This document shows positions 1-10,289 of a DNA stretch of 64,000 bases, one piece after another. This stretch comes from Pohlia nutans. Lineage: Eukaryota; Streptophyta; Bryopsida; Bryales; Mniaceae. Position 1 is the first letter of the stretch. Each line of letters opens with the position of its first letter. The position numbers and the translations under genes were made by a program. The DNA lies in NCBI GenBank assembly GCA_022496805.1, contig CM040087.1, positions 29,412,253 through 29,476,252 of the forward strand, read 5' to 3'. The notes beneath the pieces were generated by a model. It saw only the letters and a program-made list of their open reading frames with translations, was not told the DNA's origin and made no database searches.

Positions 1-326
1 CTAAATTGTCACTGACGGATTAAACTATCCATTTAAACCATTGTGTTTGGTTCAAAACATCCATTTAATTTGTTGTGCTTGAATTCTTTTGAAAATCAAA
101 TTGGGATTATTTTTGGCTAATAGACAAACAAGATTCACGAATAATAATAATAATAATAATAATGTTTTATTCAGATTATTGGTAAAGCCTCTCATAAATA
201 CCGTGGGCCACAACAGATAGTGATTTAATGTACTCAAATAGAAGAACATCCAGAAACATACTTGATAAGAGTATTCATTCTACATTATAAAATACAGTCA
301 GTATAAAACAATCGGATTAAATACTT
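1..326. other. AT-rich non-coding stretch with an AAT microsatellite
   Basis: No gene is supported here. An (AAT)n run occupies about 141-163. The remainder is AT-rich without a convincing reading frame. Confidence 0.6.
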
Positions 327-601
327 CCGTAGTAGGAAGGCAGGGTCGGCAGAAAATAATTCCCCAAAAAATGCCGGAAAAATAAATAAATTTATCAAGT
401 ATTTTGTCGAAATCAACAAAAATAAAGTCAACAAAAACTGTAGACAAAAAACAAAAGAAAATGTTTAGCTGCTAGTAAAATTTAATGTTAGTTATTAATA
501 GCCGAATTTTTAATAATTATTTTTGAAAGTGCCGACCCCTACTTTTTGAACTTTTATTAATTATTCGACACCAAAGTGCCGACCCTGCCTTCCTACTACG
601 G
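327..601. mobile_element. TA-type MITE with CCGTAGTAGG terminal inverted repeats
   Basis: The left end reads CCGTAGTAGGAAGGCAGGGT (327 on) and the right end is its inverted copy ending at 601, a match of about 25 bp. The right flank is TA (602-603); the left flank is TT, probably a mutated TA. The element is 275 bp with no coding capacity, so it would be non-autonomous. The shared CCGTA start and TA target link it to the longer elements at 41212-42165 and 54194-55107. A Tc1/mariner-like origin is inferred from the TA target. Confidence 0.8.
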
Positions 602-1184
602 TATAATGGGTGCAGTAGCTTTTTTTGGGGGGTTATGGGTGCACATACCTCAGCTTGCGTGGAACGGACTGAATCGGATATGGGCCGCAGAATGCCGAAG
701 CCCTATAACCGCGGACAACCCGATAAGGCTACAGGCAGCCTATAACCTCGATAAAGTGCCGACCATCCTCCTCGTCAGTAATCTTTCCGGATCGATTCTT
801 TCAGTATGATATGATCTCCAAACATCCAGTGGACAATCTCTTCTTACAAATCACTTGAATCTCATGTAGCAATCGGCTCCTCCACTGCACTCACTTACAC
901 ATGCAGGCTACTAACTCTTTCATACAATTCACCATCGATCGATCAATCTCCCACTGGGTATGCCCATTCTTCCTTCTGTTTTTTCTCTTGCAATTGCGAT
1001 CAGTTGGGCTGTTTTGACAAAGACGATGAGGCGCAGGTTTCAAGTTCATCGTTCTGTTTCCTCGTGATCAGTTGAATGGGCTGTTTTGACAAAGATGACG
1101 AGGTGCAGGTTTCATCGTTCTGTTTTCTCTTGTGGAATTGTGAATGGGCTGTTTTGACAACGGCGAGCCGGTGCAGGATTTAAG
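602..1184 (+). promoter_or_regulatory. Upstream region of the 1185 gene with a 3x tandem repeat
   Basis: The last 180 bp before the ATG hold three copies of a unit starting TGGGCTGTTTTGACAA at 1005, 1077 and 1145, with periods of 72 and 68 bp. Each unit has a TTGACA core. The third copy runs up to the start codon, so the repeat forms the proximal promoter and/or 5' UTR. No TATA box was assigned. Confidence 0.55.
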
Positions 1185-4066
1185 ATGGGGAGCGTCGCCA
1201 AGCACGCGCTCTCGTGCCCAGCGTTGATGCGCGGAGTGGGAGAGAGTCCCAGCACGAGCAAGAGGAGGACAGGGCTGTTGGCGTTTAAGAAGAGGCCACG
1301 CGACAGTTCCATTAAGGCCCTGAGAGCGGGCCTGGAAAGCTCCACCCTGGGCAGTACCATCGACGTGGAGGGCATGGTGGCGGAGGCGCCGGGGTTGCTG
1401 GCGCTCTCGTCCGACTTGGACTGGCGGCAATCCGTGAGTGAGCTCCGAGAACAAGCCCGGGGCGGGTTGCGTGCGCACCGGGAGATGGCCTTGACTCGAC
1501 TGAACGCGTTCATCGATTCTTGCCTGCACGATCGCATGCTGGAAAACCTCTTGCAGCCGTCTTTGCAGCTTCGCGGCCAAGACTCGAACGAAGAGGAGCT
1601 TGGTGTTCGCATTAGGGTTCAAGAATTGCGGTGGCAAGCTGCCCTGCAGGTAACTCACCGATTCTCTTTATCATTCTCCTGAAAATCATGTTACATGTCC
1701 CTTCGTGAATGTCAAGATTGTGACATTTATTTGTTTTGTAACGTTGACACCAGAGTGTCAAGATTGTGACATTTATTAAGTAAACACTAGAACTGTTTTG
1801 TAACGTTTACACCAGAGTGTCAAGATTGTGACATTCTATCGCACAAAGCTTTAAAAACAAGAATTGTTTTGTAACGTTTACACGAACATTTCTCCCAGAG
1901 TGTCAAGATTGTGACATACAAGTGCACTCGAATTGTTTTATAGCCTACTCCAGGATATCAGATTGGTTCTAGGTAGTAAGGTTACAACTTACAACCCGTA
2001 ATGTATTTTCCTATGCACACGATCTTTGGAGTGTGTCCTAAATCTTTGTAGAGAACTCCTCATTTCTTTCTATTCTCAACTCTCCATAGTGTACTCTCAA
2101 AATAAGTCTACTAATGTGGGACATGTGTTGTAGGCTATGCTACATAAAGTATCGCCACGTCATGTAGTGGGTGCATGCTACTACCTCATCACTTCGCGAC
2201 TTGGAGATAGCATACAGGGCACCTTGGAACATTCACCAGGTAGTAAATGGCACAAAAATGATGGTGAATTTGTGGTGAACACTTGCTAAATTGAAGTGGT
2301 TGCTGAATTTAGCAAGTGTTCACCACGAATTCACCATCATTTTTGTGCCATTTACCTGGCAGTGAATTAGTCAAGGTTCCCTGTGGCATGCACCCTCTAC
2401 ATGCCATAGCAGAGCCCATGGAGTACACTATCTAGTACGAAATGGTTACTCCAACACTTTTAGAGTGTCGAGATTGTGACATTCAAGAGCTCTAAAAACC
2501 AGGACTGGTATAGATCTGAGGAAGTGCCGATTCTCTTGAAATTTCTAATGTGACAAATACGTTGGTTGATGGGACAGGCGACGGAGGAGCTAGCAAGTGG
2601 GGTGGACAGCAGCTTTGACTGGGAATCCGAGGTGGCAGAGCTGCGTCAATGCCTTGCAAACCAGCAACGAGTGGAGCTGGAACAGAAGCTCTGGAGCTCC
2701 TGGGAATCGGCTCGGCAGGGCATGGACAAGGACGCCGACAGCTTGCACGACGAAGCCCTCAACATCCACCACGCGGTTCGTTTTCTTTATCAACTATCAA
2801 CTGTCTCTTGGAATGGAGCTCCTAAAATATGTTGACCACCCTTGTGGGAAGAAATAATGTGTAGGATTGTGCGTAGTGGAACGATTGATTGACTAAGTGA
2901 TCAAATGAATAAGAGAGAATGGAAAACTCGTAGGAGCTAAAAAATTTATCTTTATACAAAATATGATGTTCTATAGCCAATTCAAGAATGTCATGAAATG
3001 GCTTGGGTTATCAACGATTGTGAATATGGGTATAAAGTTAACCTTATCTAGCTTCAATGACTGTGGGCTGGGATCATTAACCACTTCCTTATTGTGCGAT
3101 TTTTCGAAGCGTAAAATTATTCTGCAGTTTCAACAAAAGTGGTGTTAGATTGATTGAGTATTTTCTTTTTTCTTTTATCTTTTTTCTTCTGAGAATTGTT
3201 GATTGTGTGGAAATCAAGCACAGGCTGGTTCGTATCTGACGCTGTTTCCAGACGAAAAGAAGCCCGTGGAAGATGAGAAAAGCTCAATGGTGATTTCCGG
3301 GACATGGTGGACTTTGGGGTTTTTAGTCTCAGCAGGCTTGTTTGGAACCATGGATGTCATTGCTGCCGTTGATGAGTCTGTCACTTCAGCTGTTGTGACT
3401 GCAGCCTCCAAGGAAGCACCCGCCTGGGTTGCTCCTTCAGTTTTGGCCTTCCCTGTGCTCTCATATGTTCTCTTCACTCTCTACCGTAATAAGGTAGGTG
3501 ACAATTTCCTCTCACTTTTTGAGACATTTCCACACTTTTTGAAAGAGAGAGAAACTTGGAAAGTTTAGGAAAGATAATTAGGCAATACAAATGCAATCTC
3601 AATCAAAATATTAGGAGTGCGTAGAATAATTTGAGGCAAATAGGAAACAAGTTCTAAGTTCCAAAAATCCAATCAAATTCGTTGAATGAATAATCATAAA
3701 CAAGTGAAAAGCTTCTCAAGCCAATGAGCCATTTGTCTTTACATTTGAGAACTTTATTTCGCTCGAAATAACTCTTATTTTGCCGTGCCACATCTACTCA
3801 AGAATGTTGTTGAAGAAATCAGAAAATGAATGTTGATTGTGTGTTGCAGGTCAATCCATATGCGAAGCTTACAGACTGGGTGTTCGGACTAGTGGCAATG
3901 GCAATTCTGGGCAACATTGTTCTCATTGCAACAGTTGGGGTAAGTTGATTGACAACCTTGTGAAACTTTTTTCTCGGTACCATTTTTACTGTACAAATTT
4001 CAGGCTGGTCCAGGAGGATGTTAACTAACCAATTTCTTTTTGTGTGTGCAGGTGCGGTTGTATTAA
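1185..4066 (+). CDS. Five-exon gene for an unrecognised protein with three C-terminal membrane segments
   Basis: Exons deduced from GT-AG borders with conserved frame: 1185-1649, 2578-2775, 3224-3493, 3850-3939, 4052-4066. All introns are phase 0, giving 345 residues. The N-terminus (about residues 1-60) is rich in Ser, Arg and Lys and poor in acids, so it could be an organelle transit peptide (inference). Residues about 75-215 are charged and helical; SDLDWRQSVSELREQ in exon 1 and SFDWESEVAELRQCL in exon 2 look like a diverged internal repeat. Hydrophobic stretches lie at about 244-268 (after GTWW), 287-308 (APAWVAPSVLAFPVLSY) and 318-341 (DWVFGLVAMAILGNIVL), and the protein ends VRLY. The tail resembles a thylakoid or envelope protein, but I do not recognise the family. 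Intron 1 carries repeats described separately. The two halves could be separate genes, although frame continuity argues against it. Confidence 0.7.
1709..2481. repeat. Dispersed TGTCAAGATTGTGACA motif, five copies in intron 1
   Basis: The 16-mer TGTCAAGATTGTGACA, or a one-base variant, occurs near 1709, 1756, 1817, 1902 and 2465. Most copies are preceded by CAGAG or AGAG. The motif is an imperfect inverted repeat (TGTCA...TGACA). The first four are 45-85 bp apart; the fifth lies beyond the fold-back structure at 2087-2445. Confidence 0.75.
2087..2445. repeat. Long fold-back (inverted repeat) in intron 1
   Basis: The core is a near-perfect inverted repeat: 2232-2292 pairs with about 2305-2366 (TCACCA...GGTAGTAAATGGCAC against its complement) around a short loop near 2300. 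Weaker pairing continues outward: CAGGGCACCTT with AAGGTTCCCTG, GTGCATGCTAC with GTGGCATGCAC, and CCATAGTGTACTC with GAGTACACTATC. The transcript would form a long hairpin. It is either a fold-back MITE or a small-RNA precursor. Confidence 0.75.
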
Positions 4067-4891
4067 AATCTGTATAAATGCTCATTTGGTGAAAGATGAA
4101 GTGCTCCCAGAACCCTTGTTTACTAAACTAGAGAATAGAGAGGGAGGAGATACTGAAAACGAAAATAGTTACACCGGAGACAACAATGTTCAAATGTGTA
4201 CAGCAGTTGAATCTCTGTTGAAGCCACTCTCAGTTCTGTGGTGATGAAATTTGACGACAATCTTTGCTTCTACTCTGTGTCTTGGTTTGATTTTTCTGCT
4301 GCTTACTATGTGGAACGAATCCGTGACATTATTGTATGTATTTCTGGTCAGGCCATTGCAGTGGCCAAATGACAATTTTTTATTTATTTTTAGATGGGGT
4401 TATTGACGATTGTAAGAGAATTTCAATCCACGTTGTTCTGTGATATTTCAAAACTTGGATAATGTTCTACAATTTTTCAAAGTTGAAATCATAAAATGCT
4501 TATAAATGACAGTAGATTTTCTTTGAATGAACCGAAAAATGCTTCGACGTCCATTGGTAGTTACCCTTTAGAGTTTAGACTGTTTTCTCTGAGAAGCTAA
4601 AATTTGGGAGGTTTGCTCTTTCACAAAAGGCCCCCTGTGAAAGAGTCATTGGTGAAATGAACAGACATTTTATTCACGTTGAAGTTTTATCTACCTATCT
4701 TGGGATGTTAGAGGTAAAAATCTGCTAGTAGCATTCTAAAACACTTAGAGCATCCTCAATTCAAAGCATAAAGAGGGGCGAAAGCATAATAGTGGTGGCA
4801 ATTTCGGTAGCTGCATTTCAATGTAGACATTGCATGAAGCAATATTGTGCAGGGCATAGCACATTTGGTGACAATTTTCGATAGCCCTTAA
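4067..4891. other. 3' flank of the 1185 gene
   Basis: Presumed 3' UTR and intergenic DNA. Short open frames here show no family features. Nothing else recognisable was seen before the TTAA element at 4892. Confidence 0.5.
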
Positions 4892-5472
4892 CCCCTAAAA
4901 GCCCGAGGGGTATTGGACAAAACATAGATGTGTTATAATATGTGCCTTCCATATGTTTGATGAAGTTTGGTTGAATAGACAAAAAGTAGGGCATCATCTC
5001 TACAAATCATTTATACGGTCAAACTTCCAAAAATAACTTTAAATCATTTTTAATGAATTTAAAAGCAATAAGCATTGAAAATTTCTATAAATTCTAATTT
5101 TCACTTTTAGAGTTTAAAATTTAGTGTGATCAATTAAATTTGGTTTATCTATTGTAAACTTCAAAAAAGCAAAAGAAATGGTAGAGGGAACATCATTACT
5201 TCTCTCAAATAGTAAATTTTGTAACAGTATGACAATGTTGAAGTGATTCACTTTGAAAAATTCTCCCGGGTGGAATTTAACTCGGATTGACATAATTCAA
5301 ATTGGGTTGGAAAGTAGACTTGATGAAGTATTTAAAAATATTTTTTATTTTTTCAAAAACTTATTTTATTTGGGGTGAAAAATAAGAGTATAATAAAGCA
5401 AATCTCATGATATCTTCTTCAAAATTTGATGTACTTTACGGATAACTCTAGTGTATATTGGAATTTTAAGGG
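4892..5472. mobile_element. TTAA-type (piggyBac-like) non-autonomous element, right end uncertain
   Basis: The left end is TTAA (4888-4891) then CCCCTAAAAGCCC. The following 150 bp, including ACATAGATGTGTTATAATAT and GTGCCTTCCATATG, match the element at 50719-51250. The right half diverges; the likely end is TTTTAAGGG at 5464-5472, without a clean TTAA. The copy is therefore old or rearranged. Confidence 0.6.
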
Positions 5473-7272
5473 TTTTGAGTTCTAAAGTGCTGTAAAAAAC
5501 TCAATTTTAACAATTTTGAAGATTGGTAAATCGGACTAGAAAGTAGAAGATAGCCTCCACACTTTCTTAGCTGTGACCATTTACATTTGAAATTAAGAAC
5601 TAGGTGAAAATTGACGTTTGATTGAAAAACGACCAAATATAGCCCCTTGGTAAAAATTGAAGTGTTTATTGTTTTCAAATGTGAATATCTCCAAGTTGGA
5701 AGCACATTTTAAGTTTAAAAAAATGTACCTAAAATCCTCAAAGTTAGCATTCTAAATGTGTAATTTTTATCAAATTTGAAGTGAAATTGTTTAATACACA
5801 ATGCGTTTTATTAAGAATGGATCTATCTGAGCACATTGCTACATTTCTTGGGTTATGCATACTTTTGATTGAGTGTAATTGAGGACCACATTTTGAAGCA
5901 ATTATAGTATATGAATGCACTCCTTAAATGCTAAAAATACGGGGTCCTGTTTTTTTGCTTTGGATTACTATTGTTGCACATATTTGATTCACAATAGGCA
6001 AGTGTGTAGAATAACCAAAAGGAAAACTACTACACTGAGAGCATTCCCACCCATGCACACTAGGACTAACTCTCTAAAATTATTCATCTATATTTGAAAG
6101 GCCCTTGCACTCACACTCCCCCACCCTCGTACGCCCCTTACATATCAAAAGTGTGCATCAAATAGTTAATGGACCAATCACAAGTAGAATGTGAGGACAC
6201 TGTCAACTAAATAGTGATTTGAAGGCCCAATTTCTAACACGCTAGAATCCAGAGTCAAGCATCGGAAACTTCAAGGCATGTGAACATGGTGCCATGATGG
6301 TGCATTGAAATGCAATTAAGATAATTTGGTGCCAACCTCCATACCAACCTAGTAAGAATAAAATGACACCAAAATGAACTATATGCGACGTTTGGTGTCA
6401 GAATGGCACCAAAATAGTCTAGCCCAACTTTTCTAAAGAGAGGCATTTTGGAAGGGCCCTTGGCACTGTGAGAGATTCTGAGTGTGAGAGACTCCAGGAG
6501 GGCATGGGTGGCCCTGCTCTCAGAACCCTTTAGTGTCACACCCTAGGCAACCAATTTGACTTACTTCAGATCATGACACGTGAACCTTCACAATCCCATT
6601 GTTCATGAATCATAACTGCAGAATAGAAAACTCTCGCTACACTTTGACCAAGGTAGCCAGATCTGTGTCCTTTAAATTGGTTAGTTTCCAAACTGACCTT
6701 CAAGTTAGAAGTTGTCCCATCATGTGTGAACGTTTCAAAACACGCTCAACACAATATCATGTGGAGTCCTCCGCCTTCAGCTACCAATTTGAAGATGCCT
6801 GCCTCATGAATACAACAAAACTCTACAAGCTCTACAGTATACCAGATACCACCCACTGAGCACAGGGTACAAAGTAATCAACCCTGATCACATGCAAAAA
6901 TAATTATACAAAATTGCTTGATTGTTTCTACTGATCTCCCTCAGCAGCAGTGCACAGAGAATGGGGTCGCAGGCACTCAAGGGGTGAAAAATAACCAGTG
7001 GTCGTCACATAGTGATCGATGCAGCACCAGGCTCTGAAATACAGTCAATTAACCAGACTCCTCAAATTGGGCCTCCACTCTCGTCACAAGTCTGCGAGAG
7101 CACCATGAAATCATGTTCCTGCAAGCTTCATCTTCAAAAGTGCTCCATGGGAACTACTTTTAGGAGCACAAGAATTCCACTTGTGCAGGCCATATTTGCA
7201 ATTGGTATGGGCAGACGATTCCTCCACACTGCACTTTGTCAGTGTAAAAACGCGGATGGTGCATACAAATTG
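5473..7272. other. Intergenic region and CBP80 3' flank
   Basis: No supported gene. A short block at about 5528-5560 (ACTAGAAAGTAGAAGATAGC) recurs at about 18645-18672, so it is a dispersed repeat fragment. The last few hundred bases before 7273 are the presumed 3' UTR of the minus-strand CBP80 gene. Confidence 0.5.
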
Positions 7273-9888
7273 CTACGACAAGCGTTGCAGTCCAGCGTAT
7301 GTTGTTGAAATGACCAGGGGGTTAACCTTGTCTGTAAAGACAGTGGAATCAAGCTTGTCCATCAACAACCATACCTCGTCACAGTATTGTCTAGAAATAG
7401 CACGGAGGTAGCCGAGAGTGCACTTGCGCCATTGCTCTTCCTCCTGTGCATCAGCACACAAAGTGGTGCCACTTGTCTTCTTTGTGGCACCATCTTCTTC
7501 CGGGGGAGTTTCTTCATCAGCTTCCATTGCAGCCGGTGCTTCTTCAGCTTCTGCAGCGTCAACGACATCCTCCATCGGCTTCGCCGCCTCTGGCAAAGGC
7601 TGTGAGAGCCGGAGAGTCAACAAATCTGCAAAGCTTTGATAGACGGCCAAAAACAGCGCCTCCTGCTCCCGCAATGCCCGTGCCATTAGTGCCTCTTTCG
7701 ACTCCAATGAGTCCTGCGCTGACGTCTCTTCGTCTTGCGCTTTGTCCGCCACCGTCTTGGCCCAATCCACCTTTGCACTCAGAGAGTTTTTCGTGTCTTC
7801 ACTTTTCATTTCCGAGGATGATTTTGAAGCTGTCACAGCAGCCTCCCACTTGGAATGCGCTTTTGCTGTTCCTGCAATGGCCAGCTTGAGAGCCTTCTCG
7901 GCCGCGGCAATCTCCCTCCGCAAATCGACAGTGCGGTTGTTGGTCTTGTTGATGGCATTCCGCAGAATCTCCCAAACCTGATCCGAGGTATGAAACTGCT
8001 GCACATTCTGGGGTCCAAACACCCAGGCCACAATGGCTAAATTTGACACCATGCGGTATCCCATCATGCGGTCGATGACAATGGCAGCCATCTGCGCTGA
8101 GTTCCGCCATAGCTGCGAGACAGTCTCAATCATTCCAATCTGCGAACCGTGGTCAGGTGCAATCTTCCGGAAGATTTGCCCATACTTCTCCAGCACCGTC
8201 ACTGTGTGGGTGAAGCTCTTAGATCCAATGTAGAGCAGCGTTTGGGCCACGATTTGAATGGAGGCCTGCTGGCCTTGAGTTGGCAAGATCCGCTCGTCAA
8301 TCCACACCTGAATCTCCCGCACCGTTTTCTTCCCTCGCACAAGGCTCGTGAGCTCCGTAGCCAACGCGAATTTGGCTTCAGGAACCGCACCCTTGCTCTC
8401 GGGCGCATACACATACACCGGCGTGTTCTTGGGAGGAAGAAGTTCAATAAGCTTGGGCGTGGACGCGACGCTGTCTTTCACTTTCTCCCAGTACGCCAAC
8501 CGAACCTCCTTCTCCAGAACCTCCTTGGCAAACACGCGCTCCGGCGCCCACTTGGGAAGCTCGAGGATGTGCGCCCATTCTTCCCACGGCCACACGAACT
8601 GGAAATTTGAGAGATGGTGCGACAGCCACTGCACGAGCCGCGTCCGACACTCCACGTCCATCTCGGCCACGCGCTTGAACAGAGCGCGCACCGCGCCCGC
8701 CACCACGGCAGGAAACGCGCCTGGAAGCGCCTTGCAGAGGTCCACCATCACAACCGTGTAGTAAATGAGCCGGAAGGGCGGCTTGGGAAGCAACAGAAGC
8801 TGCGAAAACACGGTCTCTGCCATGATATACTCGTACCGGAACGGGACAGGAAGGCCGACCATGTATGCCGCGCACTCCTTGCGGCATCCATTGAGATGAA
8901 AGAGCACATCCAGAAGATACTCTTCGACAACAAACCTGTCAATGGGGGTGATTTTCTCGTCGGTTTTCGACGGAGGGAAGATGCGCAGGCGCATGTTGCG
9001 CCGCGGGTACGCCCGCTCTGCTTCCTGGCGTTGCTGACCAAGGGCAATCTCAGTTGCATTCTCCGGCGCTTTCGGAGTATCCGGAACTGTCACAGGGTCA
9101 AAATCATGGCTCTGCGTGTTCACGAGACGGGATTCGAACGAGAGGTGCGGGCGCGGGACGCTGTCAACCTTCCAAGAGTTTTCCATGAGGGCTTGAATGC
9201 TGGACCAGAGGCTCTCAAGATAGTCGTCCGATTCCGGTTTCATGTCCACGTCTTGGTTGTCGCTCCGCTGCTCGAAAACTTGCAGCGCGCTGTACACCAC
9301 ATTGGGCTTGCGCAGATTCAAATACGCCTCCACGCCGTTGAGCACGCGCTCGAGCTCTTCCGGGACGCGCTCCGAGAGCTCGATGCCGCCCCAGGGGAGC
9401 GACGCGAGGATGCAGAAGACGTAGAAATCCGCGCGGGCTTGCCAGGCCGGGTTGCCGGCGCCGTCCTCGTCCACCGTGGTGGCCGCGGAGGAGACGAGCG
9501 CCTCGTAGAGCTCGATGAGCGACGCGGGGGACACCACGCTGTTGCACATGAGCACGGTCAAGAAGCGCATCAGGATGCGCAGCTTGTTGCAATTGTGGGT
9601 GTCGAGCGCTTCCTGGATCCCCGCGTGCGTCCGGTACACCACCTTCCCCACGAACTCCTTGTCCTCCGTGTTGATCAGCCCCACGAGCGCGCCGTACAGC
9701 GGGTCCTTGTGCGGGAGCTCCTCCACGCATTGCATCAGCAGCGCCAGAATCTCGCTGCTGCTGTGCGCCAGGTCGCGCGCCAGGTACCCGAAGCACGTCT
9801 CCACGTGATCCTCCGCGTCCGCGAGACCTCCATACTCTTGGCATCGCTCGCCGATCCGCACCAACAACGAATGCCAACTCGCACTCAT
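7273..9888 (-). CDS. CBP80: Nuclear cap-binding protein subunit 1 (CBP80/ABH1), intron-free
   Basis: An uninterrupted 871-codon frame encodes a full-length homologue of CBP80, the large subunit that binds CBP20 on the 5' cap of RNA polymerase II transcripts and acts in splicing, export and miRNA processing. The plant N-terminal pattern is clear: LLxRIGxxCxEYG, then DHVETCFGYL, EELPHKDPLYGALVGLIN, NCNKLRILMRFLTVL and NPAWQARADFYVFCILASLPWGG (MIF4G-type helical repeats). MIF4G-like repeats 2 and 3 follow (YIMAETVFSQLLLLPKPPF, FVWPWEEWAHILELP, SQIGMIETVSQLWRN). A charged segment near residues 770-800 (PAAMEADEETPPEEDG) precedes the conserved end. Length fits plant CBP80 (about 850). The first ATG aligns with the family start. 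Coding GC is higher toward the 5' end. The absence of introns contrasts with the other genes here, so it may be a retrocopy that became the working gene, or an ancestral state. No frame damage is seen. Confidence 0.95.
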   Translation of the reverse strand: MSASWHSLLVRIGERCQEYGGLADAEDHVETCFGYLARDLAHSSSEILALLMQCVEELPHKDPLYGALVGLINTEDKEFVGKVVYRTHAGIQEALDTHNCNKLRILMRFLTVLMCNSVVSPASLIELYEALVSSAATTVDEDGAGNPAWQARADFYVFCILASLPWGGIELSERVPEELERVLNGVEAYLNLRKPNVVYSALQVFEQRSDNQDVDMKPESDDYLESLWSSIQALMENSWKVDSVPRPHLSFESRLVNTQSHDFDPVTVPDTPKAPENATEIALGQQRQEAERAYPRRNMRLRIFPPSKTDEKITPIDRFVVEEYLLDVLFHLNGCRKECAAYMVGLPVPFRYEYIMAETVFSQLLLLPKPPFRLIYYTVVMVDLCKALPGAFPAVVAGAVRALFKRVAEMDVECRTRLVQWLSHHLSNFQFVWPWEEWAHILELPKWAPERVFAKEVLEKEVRLAYWEKVKDSVASTPKLIELLPPKNTPVYVYAPESKGAVPEAKFALATELTSLVRGKKTVREIQVWIDERILPTQGQQASIQIVAQTLLYIGSKSFTHTVTVLEKYGQIFRKIAPDHGSQIGMIETVSQLWRNSAQMAAIVIDRMMGYRMVSNLAIVAWVFGPQNVQQFHTSDQVWEILRNAINKTNNRTVDLRREIAAAEKALKLAIAGTAKAHSKWEAAVTASKSSSEMKSEDTKNSLSAKVDWAKTVADKAQDEETSAQDSLESKEALMARALREQEALFLAVYQSFADLLTLRLSQPLPEAAKPMEDVVDAAEAEEAPAAMEADEETPPEEDGATKKTSGTTLCADAQEEEQWRKCTLGYLRAISRQYCDEVWLLMDKLDSTVFTDKVNPLVISTTYAGLQRLS

Positions 9889-10289
9889 CTCGCCCTAATC
9901 CGATTCCTCCAAAACTCCACTCTAAACCACCATCTCCCCGTCGCAACTGCCAAACCCTAGCGCTCAAGCCACAACACAAAAGCCCTAAAACTCACAAAAA
10001 ACCCAGTGCGGAGCGGTTCACGCCACGTAGGTACGTTGGTTTTGCCAGCTCGGATATTACAACGCCGCAGCCTCTCATCGACCCCTGAATTAGGGCTGAC
10101 GTCATCGTCGTCTCTCACCTTCCGGGTATTACAATGCACAACAAAGGAGGCGGGCGTTAAGATTCAATGCCTTGCATTCTCTCCCTTCCTCCCGTTTCGT
10201 GTCAGTTGGTGTGCGTCCGGGGAGGGAAATTAGGGTTTGCTTGCGCGGTGCGGGTTACTACCACTCGGTGGAAGGGCGCGGCAGCGGCG
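9889..10289. promoter_or_regulatory. Divergent promoter between CBP80 and nardilysin genes
   Basis: About 400 bp separate the two start codons, so both promoters must lie here. A perfect palindromic bZIP site TGACGTCA is at 10097-10104. Telo-box-like AAACCCTA is at 9952-9959, and TTAGGGTTT (telo-box, reverse) at 10230-10238. Telo-boxes are typical of plant housekeeping genes. Their use here is inferred. Confidence 0.7.

Noticed and set aside
1068..1658. Open frames on the minus strand across exon 1 of the 1185 gene
   Set aside because: These are shadows of the GC-rich first exon; the product is low-complexity and unrelated to any family.
7320..7331. TTAACC at 7322 as another TTAA element end
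   Set aside because: It lies within the conserved CBP80 coding end and has no partner terminus.
8614..9960. 448-codon open frame on the plus strand
   Set aside because: It is antisense to CBP80. GC-rich codons of the real gene leave few stops, and the translation is His/Arg-rich and without family features.
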